From NCBI RefSeq assembly GCF_000814025.1, contig NZ_JWLL01000003.1, forward strand, positions 829,639 to 874,274: 44,636 nucleotides of DNA, in the 5' to 3' direction. The stretch comes from Tateyamaria sp. ANG-S1 (GTDB taxonomy: Bacteria > Pseudomonadota > Alphaproteobacteria > Rhodobacterales > Rhodobacteraceae). The notes beneath the pieces were generated by a model that had not been told where the DNA came from, searched no databases, and worked only from the letters and a program-made list of their open reading frames with translations. Shown here one piece after another: positions 31,852-41,130 of this stretch. The translations under genes and the position numbers were made by a program. The number at the start of each line of letters is the position of its first letter. Position 1 is the stretch's first letter.

Positions 31852-32286
31852 ATGGGTGGAAATACAGTAAATCTCATTAAGCTGTCCGTGGGCAGCGACA
31901 GCTATGAGGATCTGGTCGCGTGGCAGTCCACGAAACGGGCCCAGACCGCTGACGGCTATCCCCGCCATGTGACCCGTATGTGGCCCAAACGCGAGGCCGA
32001 GATACTAAATGGTGGGTCGATCTTCTGGGTTGTGAAGGGGGTGCTGACCTGTCGGCAGCGCATTCTGCGGCTGGATGAGGTGATTGGCAGCGACGGTATT
32101 CGGCGCTGTGCCATTGTGTCTGATCCGGAGTTGATCCGGGTGCAGTCGGCGCTCAAGCGGCCGTTTCAGGGATGGCGGTATCTGAAGCCCGAAGACAGCC
32201 CGCCGGACCTGCCGAAAGGGCGGGAGCGGGAGGAGCCGCTGCCGGTCGAACTGAACCGGGCGCTGGCCGAGATCGGGGTTCTTTGA
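31852..32286 (+). CDS. DUF1489 family protein
   Basis: The 144-residue soluble protein matches the alphaproteobacterial DUF1489 family: 'NLIKLSVGSDSYEDLVAWQ', 'TRMWPKREAEILNGGSIFWV', 'ILRLDEVIG' and the late 'RPFQGWRYL'. Its function is unknown; it is widespread and conserved in Rhodobacterales and Rhizobiales. AAGGA lies six bases before the ATG at 31852. It is divergent from nrdJ with a shared 116-base promoter region. Confidence 0.88.
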   Translation: MGGNTVNLIKLSVGSDSYEDLVAWQSTKRAQTADGYPRHVTRMWPKREAEILNGGSIFWVVKGVLTCRQRILRLDEVIGSDGIRRCAIVSDPELIRVQSALKRPFQGWRYLKPEDSPPDLPKGREREEPLPVELNRALAEIGVL

Positions 32287-32336
32287 GGCGAAAGGTTAAC
32301 GCACCGTGCTGTGCATGTTTCGCGCCAGATTTTGCG

Positions 32337-32447
32337 AAACTGCATATTTTCGCTCTGAAACTGCGCGTTTTGGCCCCTTCCAAAACACCCGTTTTCAGCC
32401 GGTTTTGGGCAAACTGCACATTTTGAAGCGCAAATTGCGTGTTTTCG
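32337..32447. repeat. Four iteron-like 16-bp direct repeats
   Basis: Four copies of AAAYTGCRYRTTTTSR occur at 32337-32352 (AAACTGCATATTTTCG), 32358-32373 (AAACTGCGCGTTTTGG), 32411-32426 (AAACTGCACATTTTGA) and 32432-32447 (AAATTGCGTGTTTTCG). They form two pairs, each with a period of 21 bases, or two helical turns. They sit in the 248-base gap between the convergent DUF1489 and hisG genes. The rest of the gap has no gene. Confidence 0.7.
32367..32386. terminator. Small inverted repeat within the repeat region
   Basis: GTTTTGG (32367-32373) pairs with CCAAAAC (32380-32386) over a CCCCTT loop. It overlaps the second direct repeat and lies between two convergent genes, so it could serve as a terminator for DUF1489. 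The stem is A/T-rich and without a T run, so this is weak. Confidence 0.3.
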
Positions 32448-32534
32448 TCTACGGGCACCCGTTCAGACATCGTTAACACGCGCCCGGCGTTCATGTTTGC
32501 GCGGGCGCGTTCACTCTTTGGCAAGACTTGGCCT

Positions 32535-33227
32535 TCAGTCGGCCCCGAGCCGATCCAGCAGCGTGGCCAGCACCGCGCGGTCCGCATCCGTGACCTCGGC
32601 CACGCGGCTACGCCACAGCGTCGCCTGACTGGCGAGGATCAGGCCGTCGCTCAGGATCTTGAGGTGGTTGGCGCGCAACGTATCGCCGGATGAGGTGATG
32701 TCGGCGATGGCCTCTGCCGTCTCGTTCGCCACCGTGCCTTCGGTTGCGCCCTGACTGTCGACAAGGGCGTAGTCGGCCACGCCTGCGTCCCGCAGGAAGT
32801 CACGCACAAGCCGGTGGTACTTGGTGGCGATGCGCAGGCGGAAGCCGTGGGCCGCGCGAAAGGCGGCAGCGGCGGCGTCCAGATCATCGGTCAGGTCCAC
32901 GTCGATCCACGCCTTGGGCACGGCCAGCACGAGGTCAGCGTGACCAAAGCCCATTTCAGCCATCGGTTCGACCTGTTGTTCCCAGAGCGGCAGTTTGTCG
33001 TGGATCAGGTCGGTGCCGGTGACGCCAAGGTGGATGCGCCCGGCGGCGAGTTCGCGCGGCACTTCCCCGGCAGAGAGCAGCACGAGCGCGACACCGTCGA
33101 TGCCCTCCACTGCGCCCGCATATTCACGGTCTGATCCGGTGCGCATCAGTGTAACGCCGCGCTTTTCGAACCACTGGAACGTCTTGTCCATGAGCCGCCC
33201 CTTGGACGGCACGCCGAGCTTGATCAT
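32535..33227 (-). CDS. hisG: ATP phosphoribosyltransferase (short form)
   Basis: The 230-residue enzyme catalyses the first step of histidine synthesis, joining ATP and PRPP. It is the short HisG type, which lacks the C-terminal regulatory domain and needs HisZ. The N-terminus '[20 protein letters not shown]', the 'GVTGTDLIHD' segment and the PRPP loop region 'VDSQGATEGTVANETAEAIA' are typical. The matching hisZ lies directly upstream, overlapping by four bases. The last gene of the hisS-hisZ-hisG run. Confidence 0.94.
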   Translation of the reverse strand: MIKLGVPSKGRLMDKTFQWFEKRGVTLMRTGSDREYAGAVEGIDGVALVLLSAGEVPRELAAGRIHLGVTGTDLIHDKLPLWEQQVEPMAEMGFGHADLVLAVPKAWIDVDLTDDLDAAAAAFRAAHGFRLRIATKYHRLVRDFLRDAGVADYALVDSQGATEGTVANETAEAIADITSSGDTLRANHLKILSDGLILASQATLWRSRVAEVTDADRAVLATLLDRLGAD

Positions 33228-34294
33228 GCTGTGCCCTCCAACTCGTCCATCAGGCCGGGGCGGATGACGGCCCCTACGGCTGGGATTTCCTGGCCTTGGC
33301 CAAGACGGCGGGTGAGCGCGTCGTAGCGCCCGCCGGAGGCGACGGGGGGCAGGTCGGGGCGCTGTTCGGCGTAAAAGCCGAAGACGAAGCCGTCGTAGTA
33401 CTCCATCGAGGTGCGGCCAAAGCTCGCCTCGAATTCGAGATTGTCGACGTCGATGCCGCGAGCGGAAAGGGCTTCGGCCCGTGCGTCGATCCGTTTGACG
33501 GCGGGGCGTAGGGCGGGAAGGTCGGCGCAGAGCGTGTGCATCTGGGCCAGCGCGAAGGGCAGCGTTTCGCGGACGTTGAGCAGTGCGTCGAGGCTGTCCA
33601 TTTGCGCGCCCGAGAGCGGCGGTTCGGCGGCGTCCGCTTGAAGCGCTGCGATACGCGCGTCGATTTCGGACTGGCGGCGCAGGCCGGTCAGGGGCGCGTC
33701 GGTTGCGGCCTTGCCTGCGAGCAGGGCAGCGCGGGTTTCCGGCACGGGGCTGCGGCCCGAGAAGCGGTCGAGCAGCGCGCGGAAGCGGCGGGGGCGCCAG
33801 ATGTGGCGGCGGAGCGCGGCCTTGCGCCTTTCCGATGTGTCGAGGCCATCAACGGCGGCCATGAGGATGCCGATGTCGCCCGTGGCGGCGCGCAGGTTCA
33901 GCGGGCTGACGGCGTCGGCGATCAGGGCGAAGACCTCGGCATCCGCTGCCGCAGGGTCGGTGCCGTCAAAGAGCTCGTAGCCCACTTGCAGGTATTCGTT
34001 GGCGCGGTCAGGGTCGTCCTCCTGCCTCCGAAACACCTTGCCCGCATAGGTGTAGCGGGCGGGGTCGGCGCCGTTTGCCATGTGCATCTGCACGACCGGC
34101 ACGGTGAAGTCCGGGCGCAGCATTTGCTCGCCGCGCAGGGCGTCGGAGGTGACGTAGGCGCGGGCGCGAATATCCTCGCCATAAAGGTCGAGCAGCAGGT
34201 CCGCCGGTTGCAGGATCGGCGGTTTGACCAGCTGCGCGCCCGCCGCGATGAAGCGGTCGCGCAGGGCGTGAGCCCGCTCGCGTGCTTGGGTCAT
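33224..34294 (-). CDS. hisZ: ATP phosphoribosyltransferase regulatory subunit
   Basis: The 356-residue protein is a catalytically inactive relative of histidyl-tRNA synthetase that activates short HisG and gives it histidine feedback control. It keeps class II synthetase features such as '[13 protein letters not shown]' and '[12 protein letters not shown]', and ends with the '[12 protein letters not shown]' motif near the C-terminus. It lacks the anticodon-binding domain. The start at 34294 overlaps the hisS stop by four bases (ATGA), and its own stop overlaps hisG by four. This confirms one coupled operon. Confidence 0.92.
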   Translation of the reverse strand: MTQARERAHALRDRFIAAGAQLVKPPILQPADLLLDLYGEDIRARAYVTSDALRGEQMLRPDFTVPVVQMHMANGADPARYTYAGKVFRRQEDDPDRANEYLQVGYELFDGTDPAAADAEVFALIADAVSPLNLRAATGDIGILMAAVDGLDTSERRKAALRRHIWRPRRFRALLDRFSGRSPVPETRAALLAGKAATDAPLTGLRRQSEIDARIAALQADAAEPPLSGAQMDSLDALLNVRETLPFALAQMHTLCADLPALRPAVKRIDARAEALSARGIDVDNLEFEASFGRTSMEYYDGFVFGFYAEQRPDLPPVASGGRYDALTRRLGQGQEIPAVGAVIRPGLMDELEGTA

Positions 34295-35862
34295 TGGTTC
34301 AGGATCTCCTGCACCTTGGCGAGCATCTGATCGCGCGGCACTTCGAACTGGCTTGGGTTTTCGGCCCATTCTTCGTGCGTTGCCGTCTCGGCGATCTTGG
34401 CGCCGAGGTAGAGGTCCTTGATCTGGACGACGCCGCGGTCCTTTTCGTCGCCGCCTTCGATGATGGCGATGGGGGCGTTGCGCTTGTCAGCGTATTTGAG
34501 CTGGTTGCCGAAGTTTTTCGGGTTGCCGAGGTAGACCTCGGCCCGGATGCCTGCGCTGCGCAGTTCGGCGACCATGGCCTGGTAGTCGGCCATGCGGTCG
34601 CGGTCCATGACGGTGACGACCACGGGGCCTTGTTCGGTGGTGCCGATGCGGTTGGTGGCGCGCAGGGCGGCCAGCAGCCGGTCGACGCCGATGGAGACGC
34701 CTGTGGCGGGGACTTCCTGCCCGGTGAAGCGCTTGACCAGATCGTCGTAGCGTCCCCCGCCCGCGACGGAGCCGAACTGGACCGTCTGGCCCTTTTCGTT
34801 CTGGACGTCGAAGGTGAGTTCGGCTTCGTAGACGGGGCCGGTGTAGTAGCCGAGGCCGCGCACGACGGAGGGGTCAACCAAGATTCGATCAGCCCGGTAC
34901 CCTTGTGAAAACAAAAGCTTACATATCTGGTGTAGCTCAGAGACACCTTGCATTCCGATTTCAGACCGATCCACAAGCGCAGAAAGCAGATTTAAGGTAT
35001 CATAGTTGGGGTTTTGCCCGCCCTTGGTGGGCAAGTAGTCCCTTGCCCCTTCAATCTTATCGCTTTCATTCAAGTTCTCTCGAATTCGTTCGTTGGCTTC
35101 CAGTGTCACAATACCAATTTCAAGGAAATCGATTATTGGTGTGATTTGCCGTTCGCTTAGGCCAGCACCTTTCGTGAAGTCTCCACTTTCATCCTTGCGT
35201 CCCCCACCGAGCAGTGCCCTCACACCATCAAGCCCAAGCCTGTCGAGCTTGTCGATGGCGCGCAAAACGATGCCGCGTTCGGCTTCCTTGTCGTCACCGG
35301 CGAGGCCTGCGACCTCCATCACACCGTTCAGCACTTTGCGGTTGTTGATACGGATCACGTAGTCGCCGCGCTGGATGCCTACCGCTTCGAGCGTGTCGGA
35401 CAGCATCGCGCAAATCTCGGCATCCGCGGCCATGGAAGCCGTGCCCACCGTGTCCGCATCACATTGATAGAACTGCCGAAACCGCCCCGGCCCCGGCTTT
35501 TCATTGCGCCAGACCGGCCCCATCGTGTAGCGGCGATAGGGGTTGGGCAGGTCGTTGCGGTGCTGGGCGTAGACGCGGGCCAGCGGCGCCGTCATGTCAT
35601 AGCGCAGGGCAAGCCAGTCGCCGTCTTCCTCCTGCCAAGCGAAGACCCCTTCGTTCGGGCGGTCCACGTCGGGCAGGAACTTGCCCAGCGCCTCGACCGT
35701 TTCCACGGCACTGGATTCGAGTGCGTCAAACCCGTAGCGATGATACACCCCGGCGATCTTTTGCAGCATCTCGGCCCGGTCGGTGACGTCGGTGCCGAAA
35801 TAGTCGCGGAACCCCTTGGGCGTTTGCGCCTTGGGGCGGGAGGTTTTCTTGGGCTTGGCCAT
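34291..35862 (-). CDS. hisS: Histidyl-tRNA synthetase, with a low-G+C internal segment
   Basis: The 523-residue class II synthetase charges tRNA-His. It has motif 1 around '[10 protein letters not shown]' and following, motif 2 '[20 protein letters not shown]', the histidine-binding '[15 protein letters not shown]' and motif 3 '[13 protein letters not shown]', then an anticodon-binding domain. The histidine-A motif reads R-G-L-G-Y-Y-T-G, where most bacteria have Asp or Glu for the second Gly. Between about 34880 and 35240, covering the insertion domain up to that motif, base composition drops clearly below the flanks, suggesting replacement by recombination. Start chosen at the ATG 35862 (M-A-K-P-K-K-T), because upstream frame residues are unlike the family. 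Confidence 0.92.
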   Translation of the reverse strand: MAKPKKTSRPKAQTPKGFRDYFGTDVTDRAEMLQKIAGVYHRYGFDALESSAVETVEALGKFLPDVDRPNEGVFAWQEEDGDWLALRYDMTAPLARVYAQHRNDLPNPYRRYTMGPVWRNEKPGPGRFRQFYQCDADTVGTASMAADAEICAMLSDTLEAVGIQRGDYVIRINNRKVLNGVMEVAGLAGDDKEAERGIVLRAIDKLDRLGLDGVRALLGGGRKDESGDFTKGAGLSERQITPIIDFLEIGIVTLEANERIRENLNESDKIEGARDYLPTKGGQNPNYDTLNLLSALVDRSEIGMQGVSELHQICKLLFSQGYRADRILVDPSVVRGLGYYTGPVYEAELTFDVQNEKGQTVQFGSVAGGGRYDDLVKRFTGQEVPATGVSIGVDRLLAALRATNRIGTTEQGPVVVTVMDRDRMADYQAMVAELRSAGIRAEVYLGNPKNFGNQLKYADKRNAPIAIIEGGDEKDRGVVQIKDLYLGAKIAETATHEEWAENPSQFEVPRDQMLAKVQEILNQ

Positions 35863-35948
35863 GGTGGCGCTCCGGGTTTGCGTTCGGGCGCGGGATACCG
35901 CAGGCATGGGGGCTGGGCAAGCGGGGCTTGAGGTGGCAGGAGGGGGAT

Positions 35949-36143
35949 ATGGAAAAGCTGGAAGAAGAGATCGCGCATTTGCAGCGGACCGTGGACGAGC
36001 TGTCGGACGTGGTGGCGCGGCAGGAGACCGAGATTGCCCTGCTGACCCGGCGCGTGCAGATGCTGATGGAGCGTGAAGCGCAGCGCGAGGCGGATGGCGG
36101 CGGTGGTGTCGTGATCGGGGATGAACGGCCACCGCACTATTGA
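35949..36143 (+). CDS. slyX: SlyX family protein
   Basis: The 64-residue protein is one long coiled coil: '[20 protein letters not shown]' followed by '[19 protein letters not shown]'. It ends 'ERPPHY', the conserved SlyX C-terminus (P-P-H-Y). The function is unknown; the name comes from phenotypic selections in enterobacteria. An AGGGGG-rich stretch just before the ATG at 35949 serves as ribosome site. It is divergent from hisS with 86 bases between. Confidence 0.88.
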   Translation: MEKLEEEIAHLQRTVDELSDVVARQETEIALLTRRVQMLMEREAQREADGGGGVVIGDERPPHY

Positions 36144-36165
36144 GGTGGACGGCGTCTTGGCTGAG

Positions 36166-36403
36166 CGGCCCTTCGGGGAGGATTTTTTTGAAACAGGGAA
36201 GATGCGGACCGTGGCGCTCGCCCTGTCAACGTGGGGAAAGGCAGGGTGGTCCAGCCCTTGATCGCAATGGACCAAGGGCCTTCCCCGTTTACACCGGTTT
36301 GCATCCCTGCTCCCGGTGCGCCCTTACCAAAGGCGATTAACCTTAATGATTGTTGAACAGGGTCTGTCTTCCCTGTTTCAAAAAAATCCTCTCCGAAGGG
36401 TCG
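36166..36403. repeat. 36-bp inverted repeat flanking a structured spacer
   Basis: The string at 36166-36201 (beginning CGGCCCTTCGGGGAGG, then T7, then GAAACAGGGAAG) is repeated in inverse orientation at 36368-36403 with only two mismatches. The 166 bases between the arms hold a strong nested hairpin. Each arm starts about 20 bases after the stop of a gene (slyX on plus, the lipoprotein on minus) and reads in that gene's direction, with CCCTTCGGG followed by a T7 run. Each may therefore be a terminator module. The match continues 12 bases past the T run, which a simple terminator would not explain. Confidence 0.75.
36233..36286. other. Nested hairpin in the slyX-lipoprotein gap (possible structured RNA)
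   Basis: An outer stem (GGGGAA 36233-36238 with TTCCCC 36281-36286, continued by GGC 36240-36242 with GCC 36278-36280) encloses an inner stem (GGTCCA 36248-36253 with TGGACC 36268-36273). The total is 15 base pairs in 54 bases. It could be part of a small RNA or an intercalated mobile sequence. No open frame explains it. Confidence 0.4.
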
Positions 36404-36423
36404 GGATGCAAAAAGCGCAGACC

Positions 36424-37500
36424 TCAGGGTGTCTTGAGTGACGCCGCCAGAACCACCCCGTCATACAAGAGCATGTCCGCCCAGCGCCCGTTGTCGGTAA
36501 AGTTCTCGTAGGCGCTGATGAACGTCGTGTTCCGTGACAGGCGGTCGATGCGACCGCTGCAAGGCTTGTTGCGCCCCACATTGCACACCTTGCGCTTCAG
36601 CTTTTCATAAGCTTCGTCGGTGGTCGAGTAGGGATACTCCTCCGCGGGCAGGCCGTAGCGGAGTTGTTCGTGGAAGGCGGGTTCACCGAAGAGCGCGAGT
36701 GCTGCAGTGAACTGGCGGGGGCAATTGTCGGCAAAGCCCGTCACGTAGAAGGTACGTGGTGCAGTGCTGTCGGGGGCTGTGTCGTAGAGCACGTAGCCGC
36801 GGCCCTTGCCTGCGGCCTTGTCCACCACCGCGCCCGATCTTGCCGGTGTTGCGTCGCAATTGCGCGCGATTTGCCCGAAGGGCACCATCATGCCGGGTGC
36901 CACATCCATGGCGTCTGGACCATTGCGCGGCGTGTTTCGAGGGCCGCCGAAGAGGCGGCGGCGCTTTTCCGGCTCGACCAGCGCGTCGGGGGAGACGGCG
37001 GCTGTGACGACAGGTTCTGCGTCAGCTTCGGTGTCCGTTTGCGGGTCGGCCCCTGCGGTGATCGCATCTTGGCCTTTCAGTGGTTGTGGGTCCGCATCTG
37101 AATGCGATGCGCGGCGCAGCCAGCCGAAGAGACCGCGCGAGCCGGGCTCTGCCGGTTTTACCGCGGCGTCAGGCCCGGCGCTTGCAAGCCCTTCGGACGG
37201 GGCTGGTTCGGCAGGCGGCGCTCCGTCTGTGTCTGATACCGTGGCGTCAGCGTCGATCTGGTCAGGGTTGGGCGCAGGTGCTTGTGCGTTTTCGTCCGCG
37301 CCATTGGTCGGGTCACGGAAGAGGCCGGACAGAACGCTGTCCTCGCGCGCGAGCTCTTCTTCGGTTGGCAGGACGTTGGCACCCGGTTCAGGGGGCAGAA
37401 CAGCACCGGCTGACACGCGGTCGATGCCGCGGAGCGGATCGCCACAGGCCCCGAGGAGAACCAACAAGGCGCAGGCCGACAGCGTTCGCATCACGCGCAT
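36424..37500 (-). CDS. Putative lipoprotein of unknown function
   Basis: The 358-residue protein starts with a lipoprotein signal ('MRTLSACALLVLLGAC', lipobox L-L-G-A-C), so it should be anchored in the inner or outer membrane. Residues 30-180 are rich in Pro, Ala, Asp and Glu and probably disordered. The C-terminal 160 residues form the likely folded domain with five cysteines ('ARNCDATPA', 'FADNCPRQFTAALALFG', 'RKVCNVGRNKPCSGRIDRLS'). I do not recognise the family. ATG at 37500 or 37491 are both possible; a G-rich ribosome site fits the second slightly better. A DnaA box lies 14 bases upstream. Confidence 0.75.
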   Translation of the reverse strand: MRVMRTLSACALLVLLGACGDPLRGIDRVSAGAVLPPEPGANVLPTEEELAREDSVLSGLFRDPTNGADENAQAPAPNPDQIDADATVSDTDGAPPAEPAPSEGLASAGPDAAVKPAEPGSRGLFGWLRRASHSDADPQPLKGQDAITAGADPQTDTEADAEPVVTAAVSPDALVEPEKRRRLFGGPRNTPRNGPDAMDVAPGMMVPFGQIARNCDATPARSGAVVDKAAGKGRGYVLYDTAPDSTAPRTFYVTGFADNCPRQFTAALALFGEPAFHEQLRYGLPAEEYPYSTTDEAYEKLKRKVCNVGRNKPCSGRIDRLSRNTTFISAYENFTDNGRWADMLLYDGVVLAASLKTP

Positions 37501-37513
37501 ATCCCCCCTGAAC

Positions 37514-37545
37514 TTATCCACATCCCGGCGCCGGTTTTATCCCCA
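37514..37545 (+). promoter_or_regulatory. DnaA box and near-box upstream of the lipoprotein gene
   Basis: TTATCCACA (37514-37522) is a perfect DnaA box and is followed at 37537-37545 by TTATCCCCA, one base off consensus, 23 bases further. Both lie in the 80-base gap between the 3' end of dnaE and the start of the lipoprotein gene. Confidence 0.5.
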
Positions 37546-37580
37546 AGACGCCATGACGTCCAGTCGGGGGGCCGTTGGCG

Positions 37581-40500
37581 TCAGAGGTCCTGCACCTCGA
37601 CCACGCCAGAGAGGGATTTGATCGCGCCCTTGATCTGGGGCGTCACGGGGAATTCTGCGCCAAGGTCCATCTCGACCTCGCCCGGCAGGCTGTCGTCCAT
37701 CAGGCAGACCGTGATCGGGCCGCGCCCTGCGCCCTTGGCTGTGTTGGCCGCCCCTTCGAGGACCGTAGCGACCGAGGCGAGCGCGGTGGGCGCTTCGACA
37801 AAGATGCGCAGGCCCATGCCGCCGACATCGGCCACTGCCGTGTCCACCGGGGCGACGGAGCGACCCAGCAGCTTGAGCTGGTCGCTTTCCATCGTTGCCT
37901 CGACCGTGACGATGACCTTGGCACCGGTTTCTAGGTGATCCTGCGATTTTTCGAGGCTTTCGGAGAAGAGCGTGACCTCGTAGGCGCCTGTGGTATCGGA
38001 CATCTGGCAGAAGGCGAAGCGGTTGCCCTTGGCCGATTTACGCACCTGCAGCCCTGCCACCACGCCTGCGAGCTTGGCCACGAGCGGCTGGGTTTCGGCC
38101 TTGGCCGTGACCTCGTCCAGCGTGATCACGCCTTTGCGCTTAAGTGGGCCCATGTAGTCGTCGAGCGGGTGGCCGGAGAGGTAGAAGCCGACGGCCTTAT
38201 GCTCTTCGCCCAGACGTTCGGCGGGCAACCAGTCGTCAAGCGGCAGGAGGCGGGGTTCCGGCAGGTCGTCACCAGCCTCGCCGAAGAGCGAGACTTGATT
38301 GGAGTTTTTCTGGTCGTGCACCGCTGCCGAATAGGCGCTGAGCGCGTCCAAAGCGTCAAAGACGCGGCGGCGGTTGGGGTCGAGTTGGTCGAAGGCGCCT
38401 GCGCGAGCCAGCATTTCGAGTGGGCGTTTGCCGACCTTCTTCAGATCCACGCGGCGGGCGAAGTCGAAGAGGTTGACGAAGGGTTTGTCGGCCCGCGCCT
38501 CTTGCACCAGCCGCATGGCTTCGACGCCCACGTTTTTCAGCGCGCCCAGCGCATAGACCAGCGCGCCGTCGACCACTTTGAACGTTGCATCGGAGCGGTT
38601 CACGCAAGGCGGCACCCAGGGCAGGTCGAGGCCCTTGCGCACCTCTTCGAAATAAACGGCCAGCTTGTCCGTCAGGTGGATATCGCAGTTCATCACACCG
38701 GCCATGAACTCGACCGGGTGGTTCGCCTTGAGCCATGCCGTTTGGTAGCTAACCACGGCGTAGGCGGCGGCGTGGGACTTGTTGAAGCCGTAGTTCGCGA
38801 ACTTGTCGAGGAGGTGCCAGACTTCCAGCGCCTTGTCCTCGTCCACGCCGTTTTCCTTGGAGCCCGCAAGGAATTTGGGGCGTTCGGCGTCCATGGCTTC
38901 CTGGATTTTCTTACCCATGGCGCGGCGGAGAAGGTCGGCGCCGCCAAGGGAATAGCCCGCCATTTCCTGCGCGATCTGCATCACCTGTTCCTGGTAGACG
39001 ATGATGCCTTGGGTCTCGTCCAGGATATGGTCGATGGAGGGGTGTAGGGTGTCGCGTTCCGACAGCCCGTTTTTCACCTCGCAGAACTTCGGGATGTTCT
39101 CCATCGGGCCGGGGCGATAAAGCGCCACGAGGGCGATGATGTCCTCGATACAGTCGGGCTTCATCCGCTTAAGCGCATCGATCATGCCCGAGCTTTCCAC
39201 CTGGAACACGGCGACCGTTTTGCCTGCGGCGTAGAGTTTGTAGGACGCTTCGTCCGTCAGTGGGATGCCGCCGATGTCATTCTCCATTCCATCCGCAGGC
39301 GTATAGAGTTCCGTGCCGTCGGCGGCGATGTGTAACTTGCGGCCCGAGCCGAGGATTTGTTCGACGGCGTTTTGGATCACCGTCAGGGTTTTCAGGCCGA
39401 GGAAATCGAATTTGACGAGGCCCGCCTGTTCCACCCATTTCATGTTGAACTGGGTGGCGGGCATGTCGGAACGCGGGTCCTGGTAGAGCGGCACCAGCGC
39501 GTCGAGCGGACGGTCCCCGATCACCACACCCGCGGCGTGGGTTGAGGCATTTCTGAGCAGCCCCTCGACCTGTTGGCCGTAGGTCAGGAGGCGGTCCACC
39601 ACCTCTTCGTTCCGCGCCTCTTCGCGCAGGCGTGGTTCATCCTTCAGCGCCTTTTCGATGCTGACGGGTTTGACCCCCTCGACCGGGATGAGTTTCGACA
39701 GCCGGTCCACCTGGCCGTAGGGCATTTGCAGCACGCGCCCTATGTCGCGCACGGCGGCCTTGGACAAAAGCGCGCCGAAGGTGATGATCTGGCCCACCTT
39801 GTCACGCCCGTATTTCTCCTGCACGTAGCGGATCACTTCCTCGCGCCGGTCCATGCAGAAGTCGATGTCGAAGTCGGGCATGGAGACCCGTTCGGGGTTG
39901 AGGAACCGTTCAAAGAGGAGCGCGTAGCGGAGGGGGTCGAGGTCGGTGATCGTCAGCGCGTAGGCCACGAGGCTGCCCGCACCGGAGCCCCGTCCGGGCC
40001 CTACCGGGATGTCGTGATCCTTGGCCCATTTGATGAAGTCGGCCACGATCAGGAAGTAGCCGGGGAAGCCCATGCCCTCGATGATATCGAGTTCGAAATC
40101 GAGGCGCTTTTGGTATTCTTCGACCGATGTGGCGTGCGGGATGACCTTGAGCCGTTCCTGCAGGCCCTCGTTGGACTGGCGGCGCAGTTCTTCGACCTCG
40201 TCATCCGCGAATTTGGGCAGGATCGGGTCGCGGCGATACGCCATGAAGGCGCAACGCTGCGCAATCTCGACCGTGTTTTCAATGGCTTCCGGCAGATCGG
40301 CGAAGAGCGTCACCATCTCGGCCTGAGATTTGAAATAGTGCTGGGCCGTCAAGCGGCGGCGCGGTTCCTGTTGGTCGACATAGGCCCCCTCAGCGATGCA
40401 GATCAGCGCGTCGTGGCTTTCATACATGTCCGGTTTGGGGAAATAGACGTCGTTGGTGGCAACCAGCGGCAGGTCCATGGCATAGGCCATTTCGATCAGC

Positions 40501-41081
40501 GGGCGCTCTGTCAGACGTTCGGCCTCGGGCTGACCACCCTCGCCCGGATGGCGCTGCAACTCGACATAGAGGCGGTCAGCAAAGATGTCCTTGAGCCGTT
40601 CCATGAGGGTCTGGGCAGCCGGCACCTGCCCCGTCTGCAACAGCATCCCGACGGGGCCGTCTGGACCTCCGGTCAGGCAAATCACGTCCGCCGAATGGCC
40701 CGCCAGTTCCTCGACAGTGACATGTGGCAGTTCGGAACCGTCGCGCAGGTAGAGGCACGAGTTCAGCTTCATCAGGTTTTCGTACCCCGCCTCGGTCTGC
40801 GCCAGCAGCACCAATGACGCGGGATCGCGGGGCCGTTCGCCGGGGCGCGGGGTCACATATTGCAGATCGACCTGGCAGCCGATGATGGGCTGCACCCCTG
40901 CCCCAGCCATGCCGACCGAGAACTCCAAAGCGGCGAACATGTTGTTTGTGTCGGTCAGCGCGATGGCGGGCATGCCTGCATCCCGCACGACGCCGGGCAG
41001 CTTCTTCAGGCGCATCGCGCCCTCAAGCAGCGAGTATTCGGAGTGGGTGCGCAGGTGAATGAATCGGGGGGCGTTGGTCAT
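37581..41081 (-). CDS. dnaE: DNA polymerase III alpha subunit
   Basis: The 1166-residue replicative polymerase has an N-terminal PHP domain ('FIHLRTHSEYSLLEGAM'), the palm with the catalytic aspartates in 'MPDFDIDFCMDRREEVI', the 'GPGRGSGAGSLVAYAL' loop, 'YQEQVMQIAQEMAGYSLGGA' and a C-terminal OB-fold ('GVVAGLQVRKSAKGNRFAFC'). Its length is normal for DnaE1. The start was set at 41081 (M-T-N-A-P-R-F), because the upstream in-frame residues are not family-like. A perfect DnaA box lies 50 bases upstream. It is divergent from an ArsR-type regulator. Confidence 0.95.
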   Translation of the reverse strand: MTNAPRFIHLRTHSEYSLLEGAMRLKKLPGVVRDAGMPAIALTDTNNMFAALEFSVGMAGAGVQPIIGCQVDLQYVTPRPGERPRDPASLVLLAQTEAGYENLMKLNSCLYLRDGSELPHVTVEELAGHSADVICLTGGPDGPVGMLLQTGQVPAAQTLMERLKDIFADRLYVELQRHPGEGGQPEAERLTERPLIEMAYAMDLPLVATNDVYFPKPDMYESHDALICIAEGAYVDQQEPRRRLTAQHYFKSQAEMVTLFADLPEAIENTVEIAQRCAFMAYRRDPILPKFADDEVEELRRQSNEGLQERLKVIPHATSVEEYQKRLDFELDIIEGMGFPGYFLIVADFIKWAKDHDIPVGPGRGSGAGSLVAYALTITDLDPLRYALLFERFLNPERVSMPDFDIDFCMDRREEVIRYVQEKYGRDKVGQIITFGALLSKAAVRDIGRVLQMPYGQVDRLSKLIPVEGVKPVSIEKALKDEPRLREEARNEEVVDRLLTYGQQVEGLLRNASTHAAGVVIGDRPLDALVPLYQDPRSDMPATQFNMKWVEQAGLVKFDFLGLKTLTVIQNAVEQILGSGRKLHIAADGTELYTPADGMENDIGGIPLTDEASYKLYAAGKTVAVFQVESSGMIDALKRMKPDCIEDIIALVALYRPGPMENIPKFCEVKNGLSERDTLHPSIDHILDETQGIIVYQEQVMQIAQEMAGYSLGGADLLRRAMGKKIQEAMDAERPKFLAGSKENGVDEDKALEVWHLLDKFANYGFNKSHAAAYAVVSYQTAWLKANHPVEFMAGVMNCDIHLTDKLAVYFEEVRKGLDLPWVPPCVNRSDATFKVVDGALVYALGALKNVGVEAMRLVQEARADKPFVNLFDFARRVDLKKVGKRPLEMLARAGAFDQLDPNRRRVFDALDALSAYSAAVHDQKNSNQVSLFGEAGDDLPEPRLLPLDDWLPAERLGEEHKAVGFYLSGHPLDDYMGPLKRKGVITLDEVTAKAETQPLVAKLAGVVAGLQVRKSAKGNRFAFCQMSDTTGAYEVTLFSESLEKSQDHLETGAKVIVTVEATMESDQLKLLGRSVAPVDTAVADVGGMGLRIFVEAPTALASVATVLEGAANTAKGAGRGPITVCLMDDSLPGEVEMDLGAEFPVTPQIKGAIKSLSGVVEVQDL

Positions 41082-41130
41082 GGGGTCCACGATATGTCGT
41101 GGCGCGCCGCACGGAAAGCCCCACAAGATG

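Noticed and set aside
39573..40817. Long plus-strand open frame opposite dnaE (and similar long frames opposite hisZ, iorB, mdeB and xdhA)
   Set aside because: These are mirror frames produced by the codon bias of G+C-rich genes. None has a plausible start region or a known domain.
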